This document shows positions 1 through 6,924 of a DNA stretch of 34,916 bases, one piece after another. The notes under the pieces were generated by a model. It ran no database searches and was not told the DNA's origin. It was given only the letters and a program-made list of their open reading frames with translations. This DNA is from a virus, in IMG/VR virus record IMGVR_UViG_3300005735_000011, positions 1-34,916 of that record, one strand, 5' to 3'. How positions within the stretch are numbered: the stretch's first letter is position 1; each line of letters starts with the position of its first letter. Both the position numbers and the translations under genes were made by a program.

Positions 1-16
1 AGACTTTGGAGAGCTT

Positions 17-38
17 CTAAGACTCTAAGGAGTCTTAG
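17..38. other. Perfect inverted repeat (stem-loop)
   Basis: CTAAGACTC at 17-25 and GAGTCTTAG at 30-38 are exact reverse complements separated by TAAG, giving a 9-bp stem with a 4-nt loop. No T-run follows on the plus strand, so it is not a standard intrinsic terminator in that direction. It could be a terminator remnant, a protein-binding palindrome, or the 3' structure of a transcript coming from outside the window. Confidence 0.6.
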
Positions 39-75
39 CCTGCGCATCAAGTCAGTTAAAGACTTTAAAGACTGT

Positions 76-109
76 GGGGTGGGCAGGTCACCATGGGGGG
101 TGGGGTGGG
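76..109 (+). other. G-rich tract with G-quadruplex potential
   Basis: Five runs of three or more G lie on the plus strand at 76-79, 81-83, 95-100, 102-105 and 107-109, with loops of 1, 11, 1 and 1 nt. This meets the usual G3+ quadruplex pattern and stands out in AT-rich DNA. No coding frame explains it. Function is unknown. Confidence 0.5.
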
Positions 110-320
110 TATATACTACTGCTTATACATTTTTACGAGGATTAGGTGGAAACTAGAATAGCGCCTCAGCTTTAAAGGGCTTATAAGGGGAGAGGTATAT
201 ACAGATGATGTACATGACTTATATATCTATATAACGGTGGGGACGTTAATATAATTATACCGTTGAGATCCCGTTTTGTCAAGAGAAAGTATATATAAAT
301 GTATATTTATTTGAAAGAAT

Positions 321-343
321 ATATACATATACATATACATATG
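321..343. repeat. Tandem ATATAC hexamer, three copies plus partial
   Basis: ATATAC is repeated exactly at 321-326, 327-332 and 333-338, followed by ATATG. The 3' end makes the 10-bp palindrome TACATATGTA at 336-345. It lies in a broadly A/T-alternating stretch, easily melted or bent, upstream of the promoter. This may be simple low complexity. Confidence 0.55.
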
Positions 344-395
344 TAAAGATAATCCATTTATTTATACATATATATAACTAAATGTTATAAAAGAC

Positions 396-424
396 TTGAC
401 AGATCAGTAAACCAGCGGTATACT
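396..424 (+). promoter_or_regulatory. Sigma70-type promoter for the packaging/structural genes
   Basis: TTGACA at 396-401 is a perfect -35 box and TATACT at 419-424 a 5/6 -10 box, with an ideal 17-bp spacer. The usual start point, 6-7 nt after the -10 box, falls at 430-431, the A of the terminase small subunit start codon. The transcript would then be leaderless or nearly so. The AGAGG just before the ATG lies in the discriminator and would be largely absent from the RNA. Confidence 0.75.
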
Positions 425-430
425 AGAGGT

Positions 431-829
431 ATGAAGAATAAAGAACTCACAGAAAAACAAGAAGCATTCTTAGCAAACTTACCAACCGTAGGAGGTGATC
501 CGAAACAAGCAGCACTATTAGCTGGTTATTCGGAGTCCAGCTATCCTGCTGTGGTAAAAGCCTTGCGCCAAGAGATCCTTGACATAGCAACAGGGATCTT
601 AGCGCAATCTGCCCCTAAAGCAGCTATGAAGCTAGTAGAGGTTATGGACAGTAATGCGCCTATTCCTCAAGCTAATATGCGTATACAGGCTGCACAGACC
701 ATTTTAGATCGTGTAGGGCTAGGAAAGAAGGACACATTGGACGTAAATGTAAATACTACAGGTGGAATTTTTGTACTCCCCACTAAGAAAGAAACAGTAA
801 TAGAAGGTGAGTATGAAGAGATCGAGTAG
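431..829 (+). CDS. Terminase small subunit (TerS)
   Basis: Likely the DNA-recognition subunit of the packaging motor: it binds the phage packaging site and hands DNA to the large subunit. The 132-residue protein opens with LTEKQEAFL at about residues 6-14, followed by KQAALLAGYSE (about 25-35). This is the N-terminal helix-turn-helix pattern of small terminases. The rest is helical and suited to oligomerisation, with an acidic C-terminus that may contact the motor. The ATG at 431 is needed because LTEKQ lies immediately after it. It is the first gene after the promoter and lies upstream of TerL, the canonical order. Its 3' end overlaps the next gene by 17 bp. Family assignment rests on motif and position. 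Confidence 0.82.
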   Translation: MKNKELTEKQEAFLANLPTVGGDPKQAALLAGYSESSYPAVVKALRQEILDIATGILAQSAPKAAMKLVEVMDSNAPIPQANMRIQAAQTILDRVGLGKKDTLDVNVNTTGGIFVLPTKKETVIEGEYEEIE

Positions 830-1037
830 TACAATACCCTTTGGTTATAAATTGAACGATGATAATACTTTAGATGCCGTCCCAGAAGAACTAGAGGCTT
901 TGGCATCTATTGTACCTATGATAAAGGATAACAGTTTATCCCTTCGTGAAGGCAGCATGTACCTTACAGACCTGACAGGCAGACCCATAAGCCATACAGG
1001 TCTAAAGAAGATTGCTGATAAACGCACCTTTGGATAA
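813..1037 (+). CDS. Small protein, possible detached TerL N-terminal segment
   Basis: This 74-residue protein is squeezed between the terminase subunits, overlapping TerS by 17 bp and the TerL frame by 26 bp. I chose ATG at 813 because AAGGTG at 803-808 is a well-placed ribosome binding site; GTG at 807 would sit inside it. Visible motifs are IPFGYKL near the start, SLREGSMYLTD in the middle and TGRPISHTGLKKI near the end. This PFGY...SLR...TGR.ISH.GL pattern resembles the helical 'recombinase' segment of large serine recombinases. From memory, a similar segment is fused to the N-terminus of TerL in some marine phages. It may act as a terminase accessory DNA-binding piece; the function is not proven. 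Confidence 0.7.
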   Translation: MKRSSSTIPFGYKLNDDNTLDAVPEELEALASIVPMIKDNSLSLREGSMYLTDLTGRPISHTGLKKIADKRTFG

Positions 1038-2694
1038 GAAAGACTGGGAACTAAACCCAGATAACTATGCCAAAGATGAAGATGGAGAGTTTATCCTAAA
1101 GAAAGATGGGACTCCACGCAAGAAGTCTGGTCGTGCCAAAGGCTCCAAAGGCCGAGGATATAACTACCATTCAGAAACCAAAGCTAAACAGGCTGCTAAA
1201 CGAGCAGTAAAAGAGAAACAAAAGAAACTCAAAGCAGCCCAGAAGAAAGTAGACAACTACAAAGAGTCTATAAAACAAACAACTAAGGCTGTAGAAAAAA
1301 AGGGCATCTTCAGCGAAGAAGAGCTAGAAGCCCTGCCAAAGAGCTTGCGAGAAGAAGCTAACGAAAGTGTTATCTTCAAAGCCAATGAAGGCCCACAAGA
1401 GGACTTCCTTGCAGCAGGTGAGACTGATGTGTTGTTTGGTGGCGCAGCAGGTGGTGGTAAATCATACGCAATGATAGTTGATCCACTGCGCTATGCACAC
1501 AGATCTGCCCATAGAGCATTGATACTTAGACGCTCTATGCCAGAACTACGAGAGATTATAGACAAGAGCCGAGAACTCTATCCGAAAGCCTTCCACGGGG
1601 CTAAGTACAAAGAAGTAGAAAAGATGTGGACTTTCCCTAGTGGGGCTAAAGTAGAGTTCGGCTTCTTGGAACGAGATGCAGATGTTTATCGTTATCAGGG
1701 TCAAGCATATAGCTGGATAGGCTTTGATGAGATTACACACCTGCCAACAGAATTTGCATGGAACTACTTAGCGTCACGGTTAAGAACCACTGACCCTGAG
1801 ATAGTTCCTTACATGCGTTGTACAGCTAACCCAGGTGGTGCTGGAGCGCATTGGGTAAAGAAGCGGTACATAGACCCTAATCCGCCTCACGAGCCTTTCA
1901 TGGGCGCTGACGGCCTTACAAGGAAGTTCATACCCGCAAGCTTACAAGATAACCCTTACTTAGCTAAGGATGGACGTTACGAGCAGATGCTAAAGGCTCT
2001 GCCACCCACACAGCGCAAGCAGCTCCTAGACGGAGATTGGGATGTAGCGGAAGGAGCAGCCTTCACAGAGTTTAGCAGACTAGACCATGTGATAACCCCT
2101 TTTGAGATCCCGATCCACTGGGAGCGTATAAAAGGAATAGATTACGGTTACGCATCTGAATCAGCCTGTGTATGGGGAGCAGTAGACCCAAGTGACGGAA
2201 CATTGATTATATATAGAGAACTGTACCAAAAAAACTTACTAGGTACAGAACTTGGAGAGCTTATAACCAACATGGAGCTTGATGATCCCTTTTCAGTTCA
2301 GGGAGTCCTAGATACAGCGTGTTGGTCAAGAACAGGTACAACAGGCCCTACAGTCGGTGAGACTTTGCAAAAGCAAGGACACAAGCTACGAAGGGCTGAT
2401 AAGAACAGGATTCAAGGAAAAATTCAAATCCATGAATACTTGAAGATTACTCAAAGCGGTAGACCACGCATTCAAATATTTAATACATGCCCGAACCTGA
2501 TACGAGAACTTCAAGGTATTCCTCTGGATAAATCTAACCCAGAAGATGTAGATACAAGAGCATCTGATCACGCATACGATGCGTTACGTTATCTCATAAT
2601 GTCTAGACCTAGAAATGCTAATCCTCTAGATCGTATGAGAGACATAAAACTTGAACAGTCTTACAGACCAGTAGACTCGAACTTTGGATATTAA
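1012..2694 (+). CDS. Terminase large subunit (TerL), ATPase-nuclease
   Basis: Motor of DNA packaging: the N-terminal ATPase drives translocation and the C-terminal RNase H-fold nuclease cuts the concatemer. Counting from TTG at 1012, Walker A is GGAAGGGKS (about 143-151), Walker B WIGFDE with D239/E240, and the coupling motif CTANPGG begins at C270. Likely metal-binding nuclease acids are D377 (KGIDYG), D434 (GVLDTA) and D519 or D523 (SDHAYDALRYL). Residues about 30-100 are a Lys/Arg-rich helical extension. The first in-frame ATG lies after the Walker A motif, so translation must begin at TTG 1012 or 1030, or arrive from the preceding frame by a +1 shift. At 560 residues it is of normal to slightly long size. 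Confidence 0.93.
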   Translation: MLINAPLDKKDWELNPDNYAKDEDGEFILKKDGTPRKKSGRAKGSKGRGYNYHSETKAKQAAKRAVKEKQKKLKAAQKKVDNYKESIKQTTKAVEKKGIFSEEELEALPKSLREEANESVIFKANEGPQEDFLAAGETDVLFGGAAGGGKSYAMIVDPLRYAHRSAHRALILRRSMPELREIIDKSRELYPKAFHGAKYKEVEKMWTFPSGAKVEFGFLERDADVYRYQGQAYSWIGFDEITHLPTEFAWNYLASRLRTTDPEIVPYMRCTANPGGAGAHWVKKRYIDPNPPHEPFMGADGLTRKFIPASLQDNPYLAKDGRYEQMLKALPPTQRKQLLDGDWDVAEGAAFTEFSRLDHVITPFEIPIHWERIKGIDYGYASESACVWGAVDPSDGTLIIYRELYQKNLLGTELGELITNMELDDPFSVQGVLDTACWSRTGTTGPTVGETLQKQGHKLRRADKNRIQGKIQIHEYLKITQSGRPRIQIFNTCPNLIRELQGIPLDKSNPEDVDTRASDHAYDALRYLIMSRPRNANPLDRMRDIKLEQSYRPVDSNFGY

Positions 2695-2696
2695 CT

Positions 2697-3071
2697 ATGA
2701 AAAATAAAAGCATGAAAGTTAAATATAGCAACGGTGGCAGTGTATCTACCCATAAACGTATTGGTGATTTAGATATTTCTGTAGGTGCTTCAGGCAATAA
2801 GAAGTATATGTCTTCTGGAGCTTCAGCTTCACTAAAGAAAGGCCCCTTTACAATGTCACACTCCGAAGGTCTAGATCACTATAAGAATAAATTTAATAAA
2901 GGCAAGATTAATTATAGCAACAGCTCTATTGGTGTAGATACAAAAGTAGGTCGTTTTGGCATTGATAAGAAAGGCAATGCAAGTTACAGTTACAAAACCA
3001 AAGGCGGCACACAAATTTCTGCACGAGCAAATAAACGTGGCGGCAGTGTCAACATCTTTAAAGAGCTATAA
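2697..3071 (+). CDS. Small Gly/Lys/Ser-rich phage protein of unknown function
   Basis: A 124-residue basic protein that begins 2 nt after the TerL stop and is probably translated by coupling, since no good ribosome binding site precedes it. An ATG at 2712, giving MKVKYSNGG, is an alternative start. It is rich in G, S, K and alternating polar/aromatic residues, which suggests beta structure. The N-terminal VKYSNGG matches VKYSTGG and VKYAEGS near the starts of two other virion proteins in this window, and its C-terminus carries RGGSV. It sits between terminase and portal and is probably a minor head or virion protein. I do not recognise the family. Confidence 0.65.
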   Translation: MKNKSMKVKYSNGGSVSTHKRIGDLDISVGASGNKKYMSSGASASLKKGPFTMSHSEGLDHYKNKFNKGKINYSNSSIGVDTKVGRFGIDKKGNASYSYKTKGGTQISARANKRGGSVNIFKEL

Positions 3072-3080
3072 GGAAACTAA

Positions 3081-5273
3081 ATGACTAACGAAACAGGCAA
3101 CAGCCTATTTGACACAGCTAATGAACTCTACTTTAAACCTATTGAGGGTGAAAGTAGCTATGAGTTAGATGTAGAAGAAGAGATACGCAACCGCTTAGTC
3201 GGCTTAGTTGAAGATCGCTTCATGGAAGCAGAGAACGCACGAGATGTAGATGAGCAGCGTTGGTTGACGGCTTACCACAACTTCAGAGGCTTATATGGCC
3301 GCAACGTGAAGTTCCGTGAGTCTGAGAAGTCTAAAGTCTTCGTTAAAGTAACTAAGACAAAAGTGCTTGCAGCCTTTGGTCAGTTAGTAGATGTTATCTT
3401 TGGCACAGGTCAATTTCCAATTGGCATCACAGAAACAAAACTTCCTGAAGGTATTTCTACTTATAAGCACGTATCAGTAGGCGGAACAGGCATTGAAATG
3501 TCTGAGGGCGAAGAAGCCCCAGAAGAAACGACCGAGACTCCACCAAACCCATACGATGTAGGATATGTCGGTGACGGTAAAGTATTAAAAGCTGGAGCCA
3601 CTATAACAGCAGGCGCTTCTATTTTTGAAGAAGAAATAAAAGCTGCTGAAGAAGAAGGTAAGATTTCTTTTGCTGAAGGCCCTAGTCCAGACCCACAAGT
3701 CTTAGAGATTGCTCCAGCTAAAGAAGCTGCACGTAAAATGCAGAAGCTTATCCACGATCAGATTGAAGAATCAAGCGGCTCTAGTGAGTTACGCAATGCA
3801 ATCTTTGAGTCTGCATTGTTTGGAACAGGTGTTGTTAAAGGCCCATTTAACTTTAATAAAACTATTGGTCGTTGGGAAACAGATGCAGAAGGCAACCGCA
3901 ACTACAGCCCTATTTCTGTACGTGTCCCACGCCTTGAGTTTGTAAGCATCTGGGATTTCTTCCCTGATCCTAGTGCAACAACTATTGAAGAGTGCGAATA
4001 CATTGTACATCGACATAAGTACAATCGCAGCCAGCTTAGAGCTTTATCTAAGATGCCTTACTTTGATAAGGATGCTATTCGTGAATGTCTCCAGATGGGG
4101 CCTAACTACGAAGAGAAAGATTACGAACATGAATTAAAAGACGATAACAGATCAGACGATGCAGGATCAGCACAGTTTGAAGTTTTAGAATACTGGGGAG
4201 TTATGGACGCTGAATACGCTCGTGAAGTCGGAATGGAATTACCAGACGAGGTAGATGATTTAGATGAAGTTCAAATCAATGCTTGGATTAGTAACGGCAA
4301 GCTTCTCAGGAGTGTTGTCAATCCATTTACTCCTCACCGAATTCCCTATAATGCTTTCGCTTATGAGCGCAATCCTTATAGTTTTTTTGGTATTGGCGTT
4401 GCGGAAAATATGGATGACTCGCAGCAAATAATGAATGGTCATGCTCGAATGGCTATCGACAACTTAGCTTTAAGTGGCTCTCTCGTCTTTGATGTGGACG
4501 AATCAGCCCTTGTAGGCGGTCAAAGTATGGAGATATATCCCGGAAAAGTATTCCGCCGTCAAGCGGGACAAGCCGGACAGAGCATCTATGGAATGAAGTT
4601 TCCTAACACATCACAAGAAAACATGATGATGTTTGATAAGTTCCGACAGCTTGCAGATGAGCAGACAGGTATTCCTAGTTACTCACATGGTCAGACAGGC
4701 GTACAAAGCATGACACGTACTGCATCAGGCATGTCTATGCTACTAGGTGCAGCGTCACTAAACATTAAAACAGTAGTTAAGAACTTAGATGACTTCTTAC
4801 TCAAGCCTCTTGGCGAAGCTTACTACCAGTGGAACATGCAGTTCTTTGAAGGCGCACTAGATGTAGAAGGCGATTTAGAAATTAAAGCTATGGGTACAAA
4901 TAGCTTAATGCAGAAAGAAGTACGTAGTCAACGACTAACGATGTTCTTACAGACTGCACAGAATCCTGCTATCGCACCGTTTGTTAAGATCTCTAAGATC
5001 GTTAGCGAGCTTGCATATAGCTTAGACTTAGACCCTGATGAGATCTTAAATGATCCTGAAGAAGCTGCAATCATGGCACAAATTATAGGAGCACAGAATG
5101 CTGGACAAACAATTGGCGGCGAAGCTGTCGCCCCTAACGAGCAACAAGGAGCTATGGTCGGCCCTGATGGAGCACCTCCACAACCTCAAGACCTTGGAGC
5201 TACAGGCACTGGTGGCGGCAACATCGGAACAGGAAATGTTCCGCAGGCAGGGGAGAGTGAATTCTCTGGTTAG
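3081..5273 (+). CDS. Portal (head-tail connector) protein
   Basis: Dodecameric ring at the capsid vertex through which DNA enters and leaves. The 730-residue length, the position after TerL and before scaffold/capsid, and the sequence style fit large podovirus portals. The N-terminal half includes RWLTAYHNFRGLYGRN and an acidic insertion (about 130-215). The core has EYIVHRH, FAYERNPYSFFGIG and MTRTASGMSMLLGAA, typical of the wing/stem region. The C-terminus is a low-complexity Gly/Gln/Pro tail. A ribosome binding site AAGGA lies about 7 nt before the ATG. After the stop, the +1 frame stays open to 5325, so a short extra ORF or a frameshifted extension is possible. Confidence 0.85.
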   Translation: MTNETGNSLFDTANELYFKPIEGESSYELDVEEEIRNRLVGLVEDRFMEAENARDVDEQRWLTAYHNFRGLYGRNVKFRESEKSKVFVKVTKTKVLAAFGQLVDVIFGTGQFPIGITETKLPEGISTYKHVSVGGTGIEMSEGEEAPEETTETPPNPYDVGYVGDGKVLKAGATITAGASIFEEEIKAAEEEGKISFAEGPSPDPQVLEIAPAKEAARKMQKLIHDQIEESSGSSELRNAIFESALFGTGVVKGPFNFNKTIGRWETDAEGNRNYSPISVRVPRLEFVSIWDFFPDPSATTIEECEYIVHRHKYNRSQLRALSKMPYFDKDAIRECLQMGPNYEEKDYEHELKDDNRSDDAGSAQFEVLEYWGVMDAEYAREVGMELPDEVDDLDEVQINAWISNGKLLRSVVNPFTPHRIPYNAFAYERNPYSFFGIGVAENMDDSQQIMNGHARMAIDNLALSGSLVFDVDESALVGGQSMEIYPGKVFRRQAGQAGQSIYGMKFPNTSQENMMMFDKFRQLADEQTGIPSYSHGQTGVQSMTRTASGMSMLLGAASLNIKTVVKNLDDFLLKPLGEAYYQWNMQFFEGALDVEGDLEIKAMGTNSLMQKEVRSQRLTMFLQTAQNPAIAPFVKISKIVSELAYSLDLDPDEILNDPEEAAIMAQIIGAQNAGQTIGGEAVAPNEQQGAMVGPDGAPPQPQDLGATGTGGGNIGTGNVPQAGESEFSG

Positions 5274-5325
5274 TTTAGAGTCCCTTAAAGAGCAAGTAGC
5301 TGAAGCAAAGAATAGGAAAGAATAA
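5257..5325 (+). CDS. Possible 22-residue mini-ORF or +1 extension of portal
   Basis: In the frame +1 to portal, a GTG at 5257 opens a 22-residue helix-like peptide containing SLESLKEQVAEAKNRKE. It ends at a TAA one base before the ATG of the next gene. The same frame is open from 5098, so it could instead be reached by a +1 shift at the portal stop, giving an alternative C-terminus. GGGGAG is too close to the GTG to be a convincing ribosome binding site. It is kept because the peptide looks like real coding sequence and fills an otherwise unexplained 53-bp gap. Confidence 0.25.
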   Translation: MNSLVSLESLKEQVAEAKNRKE

Positions 5326-5326
5326 T

Positions 5327-5911
5327 ATGTATGATGAATTTAAAGTGAAGTATGCAGAAGGTTCAATGCTCACAACTCCTGAAATGGAACTTGAGGATAC
5401 TTACTCCAACATCCCTGAAGATGAGATGGCAGCAGCAGAAGCATCTCAACTTCCTGATGATGAGATGGTAGACAAATTCCAAGACTTCGTATTAGGCGAA
5501 GCTCTTACAGAAGAAGAACAAGATATGCTTTCAGAAACTTTGGAAGGCAATCCAGAATTAGCAATGGTCTTTGATAAAGTCTTAGACGTTGCAGCAGAAT
5601 TCTCTGGTGAAGGTTCCGTAGAAGGAATCGGTACTGGAGTATCAGATTCGATACCAGCTAGGTTATCGGACGGTGAATTTGTTTTCACCAAAAAGGCTGT
5701 CGATTCAATAGGCGCAGAAAACCTCCAACTTATGATGGATGAGGCAGAACGTGCGTTTGATGAAGGCAGTCGTGTACAAAAAGCATTTGGCGGTTTAACT
5801 ACAGATCCACTCGATAATGAAAAAGTAGACGGTGTGACTATGGTTAACGGTACTAATGATGAGATCAAAAAACAAATGATGTCAGCAAATAGAATGCCAA
5901 GTCTTTTATAA
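5327..5911 (+). CDS. Virion-associated protein with SDSIPARLSDGEFV motif
   Basis: An acidic 194-residue protein directly after portal. Residues 6-12, VKYAEGS, repeat a motif found near the N-terminus of two other virion proteins here. Residues about 100-123 contain GTGVSDSIPARLSDGEFVF. This is the T/S-D-S-I-P-A-x-L-S-x-G-E-F/Y-V signature that recurs in phage tail tape-measure and other virion proteins, whose exact role is unsettled. KAFGG follows near residue 152. The first 80 residues are strongly acidic and helical. The neighbourhood suggests a minor head, portal-associated or assembly protein. The molecular function is unknown. Confidence 0.75.
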   Translation: MYDEFKVKYAEGSMLTTPEMELEDTYSNIPEDEMAAAEASQLPDDEMVDKFQDFVLGEALTEEEQDMLSETLEGNPELAMVFDKVLDVAAEFSGEGSVEGIGTGVSDSIPARLSDGEFVFTKKAVDSIGAENLQLMMDEAERAFDEGSRVQKAFGGLTTDPLDNEKVDGVTMVNGTNDEIKKQMMSANRMPSLL

Positions 5912-6051
5912 TCGGTAAGGCTACCTAAATTTATTTAGCCCCTTACTAACTTTTAACCTAGAGGCCACCTTTTGACTCAAGACCCTGTTGTGTTTAGCTA
6001 ACTTAACAGCCACCTTGAAAGACGAAAAGCCCCAATAGGAGTGTGATAATT
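5912..6051 (+). other. Intergenic spacer with potential RNA structure
   Basis: A 140-bp gap, long for this compact genome. GTAAGG (about 5914-5919) can pair with CCTTAC (about 5940-5945), enclosing CTAAA/TTTAG. CTGTT at 5985-5989 can pair with AACAG at 6005-6009. GCCACCTT occurs at 5964-5971 and again at 6009-6016. No T-run follows either structure, so neither is a clear terminator. AGGAG at 6037-6041 is the ribosome binding site of the scaffold gene. A processing site or weak regulatory element is possible. Confidence 0.4.
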
Positions 6052-6888
6052 ATGTCTAACGAACAAGTAGTAGAAGAAATTGCAAATCCATATAATGCTA
6101 AAAAGTCTTGGCATACGCCAGATGAAGGTAGTATGGAAACAGCAGAAGGAGTATTCTTTGAACGACCAGAAAGCAAACAGGCTACCCCAGATGAGGCCCC
6201 TGAAGAAGCTGCTGAGAAAAAGCGAAGAACTAATTACAAGAAACGATACGATGATTTAAAGAAACATTATGACGAGAAGGTTGCGAATTTTAAGCAACGA
6301 GAGTTAGAACTGCAAGCTGCGGCTGAGAGCAACGCTCCACAAGTCCAGTTAAAAAGCGCAGAAGACCTCGAAGCGTTTAAAAATCAATATCCTGATCTAT
6401 TCGATACAGTAGAGACTGTTGCTCATTTAAAAACTGAGGAACAAACTAAAGCACTTCAAGCTAAAATGGATATGATCCAAGAACGTGAAAACATGATAGC
6501 ACGAAGAGAAGCTGAAGAAACTCTGCGTAGTAAGCATCCTGACTTTGAAGACATTCGAGGCGATGATGCTTTTCACGATTGGGCAAAAGAGCAACCTGAG
6601 CAAATCCAAGGTTGGATCTATGAGAACCCTGATAATGTAGCTCTAGCAATCAAAGCTATTGATTTATATAAATTAGAATCTGGAGTTTCTACTAAAGGTA
6701 AACGTAAGACTAAAGCGTCACAAACCACTGGATCAGCAGCGGACATGGTATCTACTAAAACAACTAATGTAGGCACTGATGAAGCTCGGATCTGGACAAA
6801 ACGGGAAATTAACGCTCTTAGTATGGACGAATATGATAAGTATGAACAAGAAATTGATCGTGCAGTTATGGAAGGCCGAGTGCGTTAA
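6052..6888 (+). CDS. Capsid assembly (scaffolding) protein
   Basis: Internal scaffold that directs procapsid assembly and leaves before or during packaging. The 278-residue protein is highly charged and helical throughout: an acidic Pro-containing N-terminus (about 1-55), a long coiled-coil-like stretch rich in K, E and Q (about 55-170), HPDFEDIRGDD (about 162-172), and a basic KGKRKTK segment (about 219-225) that could contact the capsid protein. It lies immediately upstream of the major capsid gene, the usual order. I use ATG at 6052 rather than GTG at 6043 because AGGAG at 6037-6041 is 10 nt from the ATG but only 1 nt from the GTG. Sequence signature alone is weak, so the call leans on context. 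Confidence 0.8.
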   Translation: MSNEQVVEEIANPYNAKKSWHTPDEGSMETAEGVFFERPESKQATPDEAPEEAAEKKRRTNYKKRYDDLKKHYDEKVANFKQRELELQAAAESNAPQVQLKSAEDLEAFKNQYPDLFDTVETVAHLKTEEQTKALQAKMDMIQERENMIARREAEETLRSKHPDFEDIRGDDAFHDWAKEQPEQIQGWIYENPDNVALAIKAIDLYKLESGVSTKGKRKTKASQTTGSAADMVSTKTTNVGTDEARIWTKREINALSMDEYDKYEQEIDRAVMEGRVR

Positions 6889-6924
6889 TTCTAAAACTTT
6901 TCTTTTTTTTAGGAGTAACACAAC

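Larger units (their letters stand above)
1..430. other. Non-coding region upstream of the packaging genes
   Basis: I find no credible gene here on either strand; the longest reading frames are a few codons. The stretch is unlike the rest of the window: it has a G-rich tract (76-109), long alternating A/T runs (about 285-385), a perfect hairpin (17-38), a tandem hexamer (321-343) and a strong promoter at its right edge. Its place next to the terminase genes fits a regulatory or packaging-initiation region, but I see no motif that proves a pac or cos site. Confidence 0.7.

Noticed and set aside
271-307. Possible promoter with TTGTCA and TATA-like boxes
   Set aside because: The TATA-like elements are 8, 12 or 20 bp away, none a usable spacing. 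The AT-rich DNA gives many such boxes.
417-428. TACTAGAG next to the promoter, which looks like a cloning scar
   Set aside because: An eight-base match is easily coincidental, and the flanking DNA is ordinary phage sequence with no vector features.
5446-5868. Antisense ORF of 140 codons opposite the virion protein gene
   Set aside because: Ser/Pro-rich low-complexity product typical of reading GA-rich coding DNA on the other strand; no start signal, and the sense gene has a clear motif.
5972-6000. Possible promoter TTGACT with a downstream TAGCTA before the scaffold gene
   Set aside because: At the proper 17-bp spacing the -10 box matches only two of six consensus bases.
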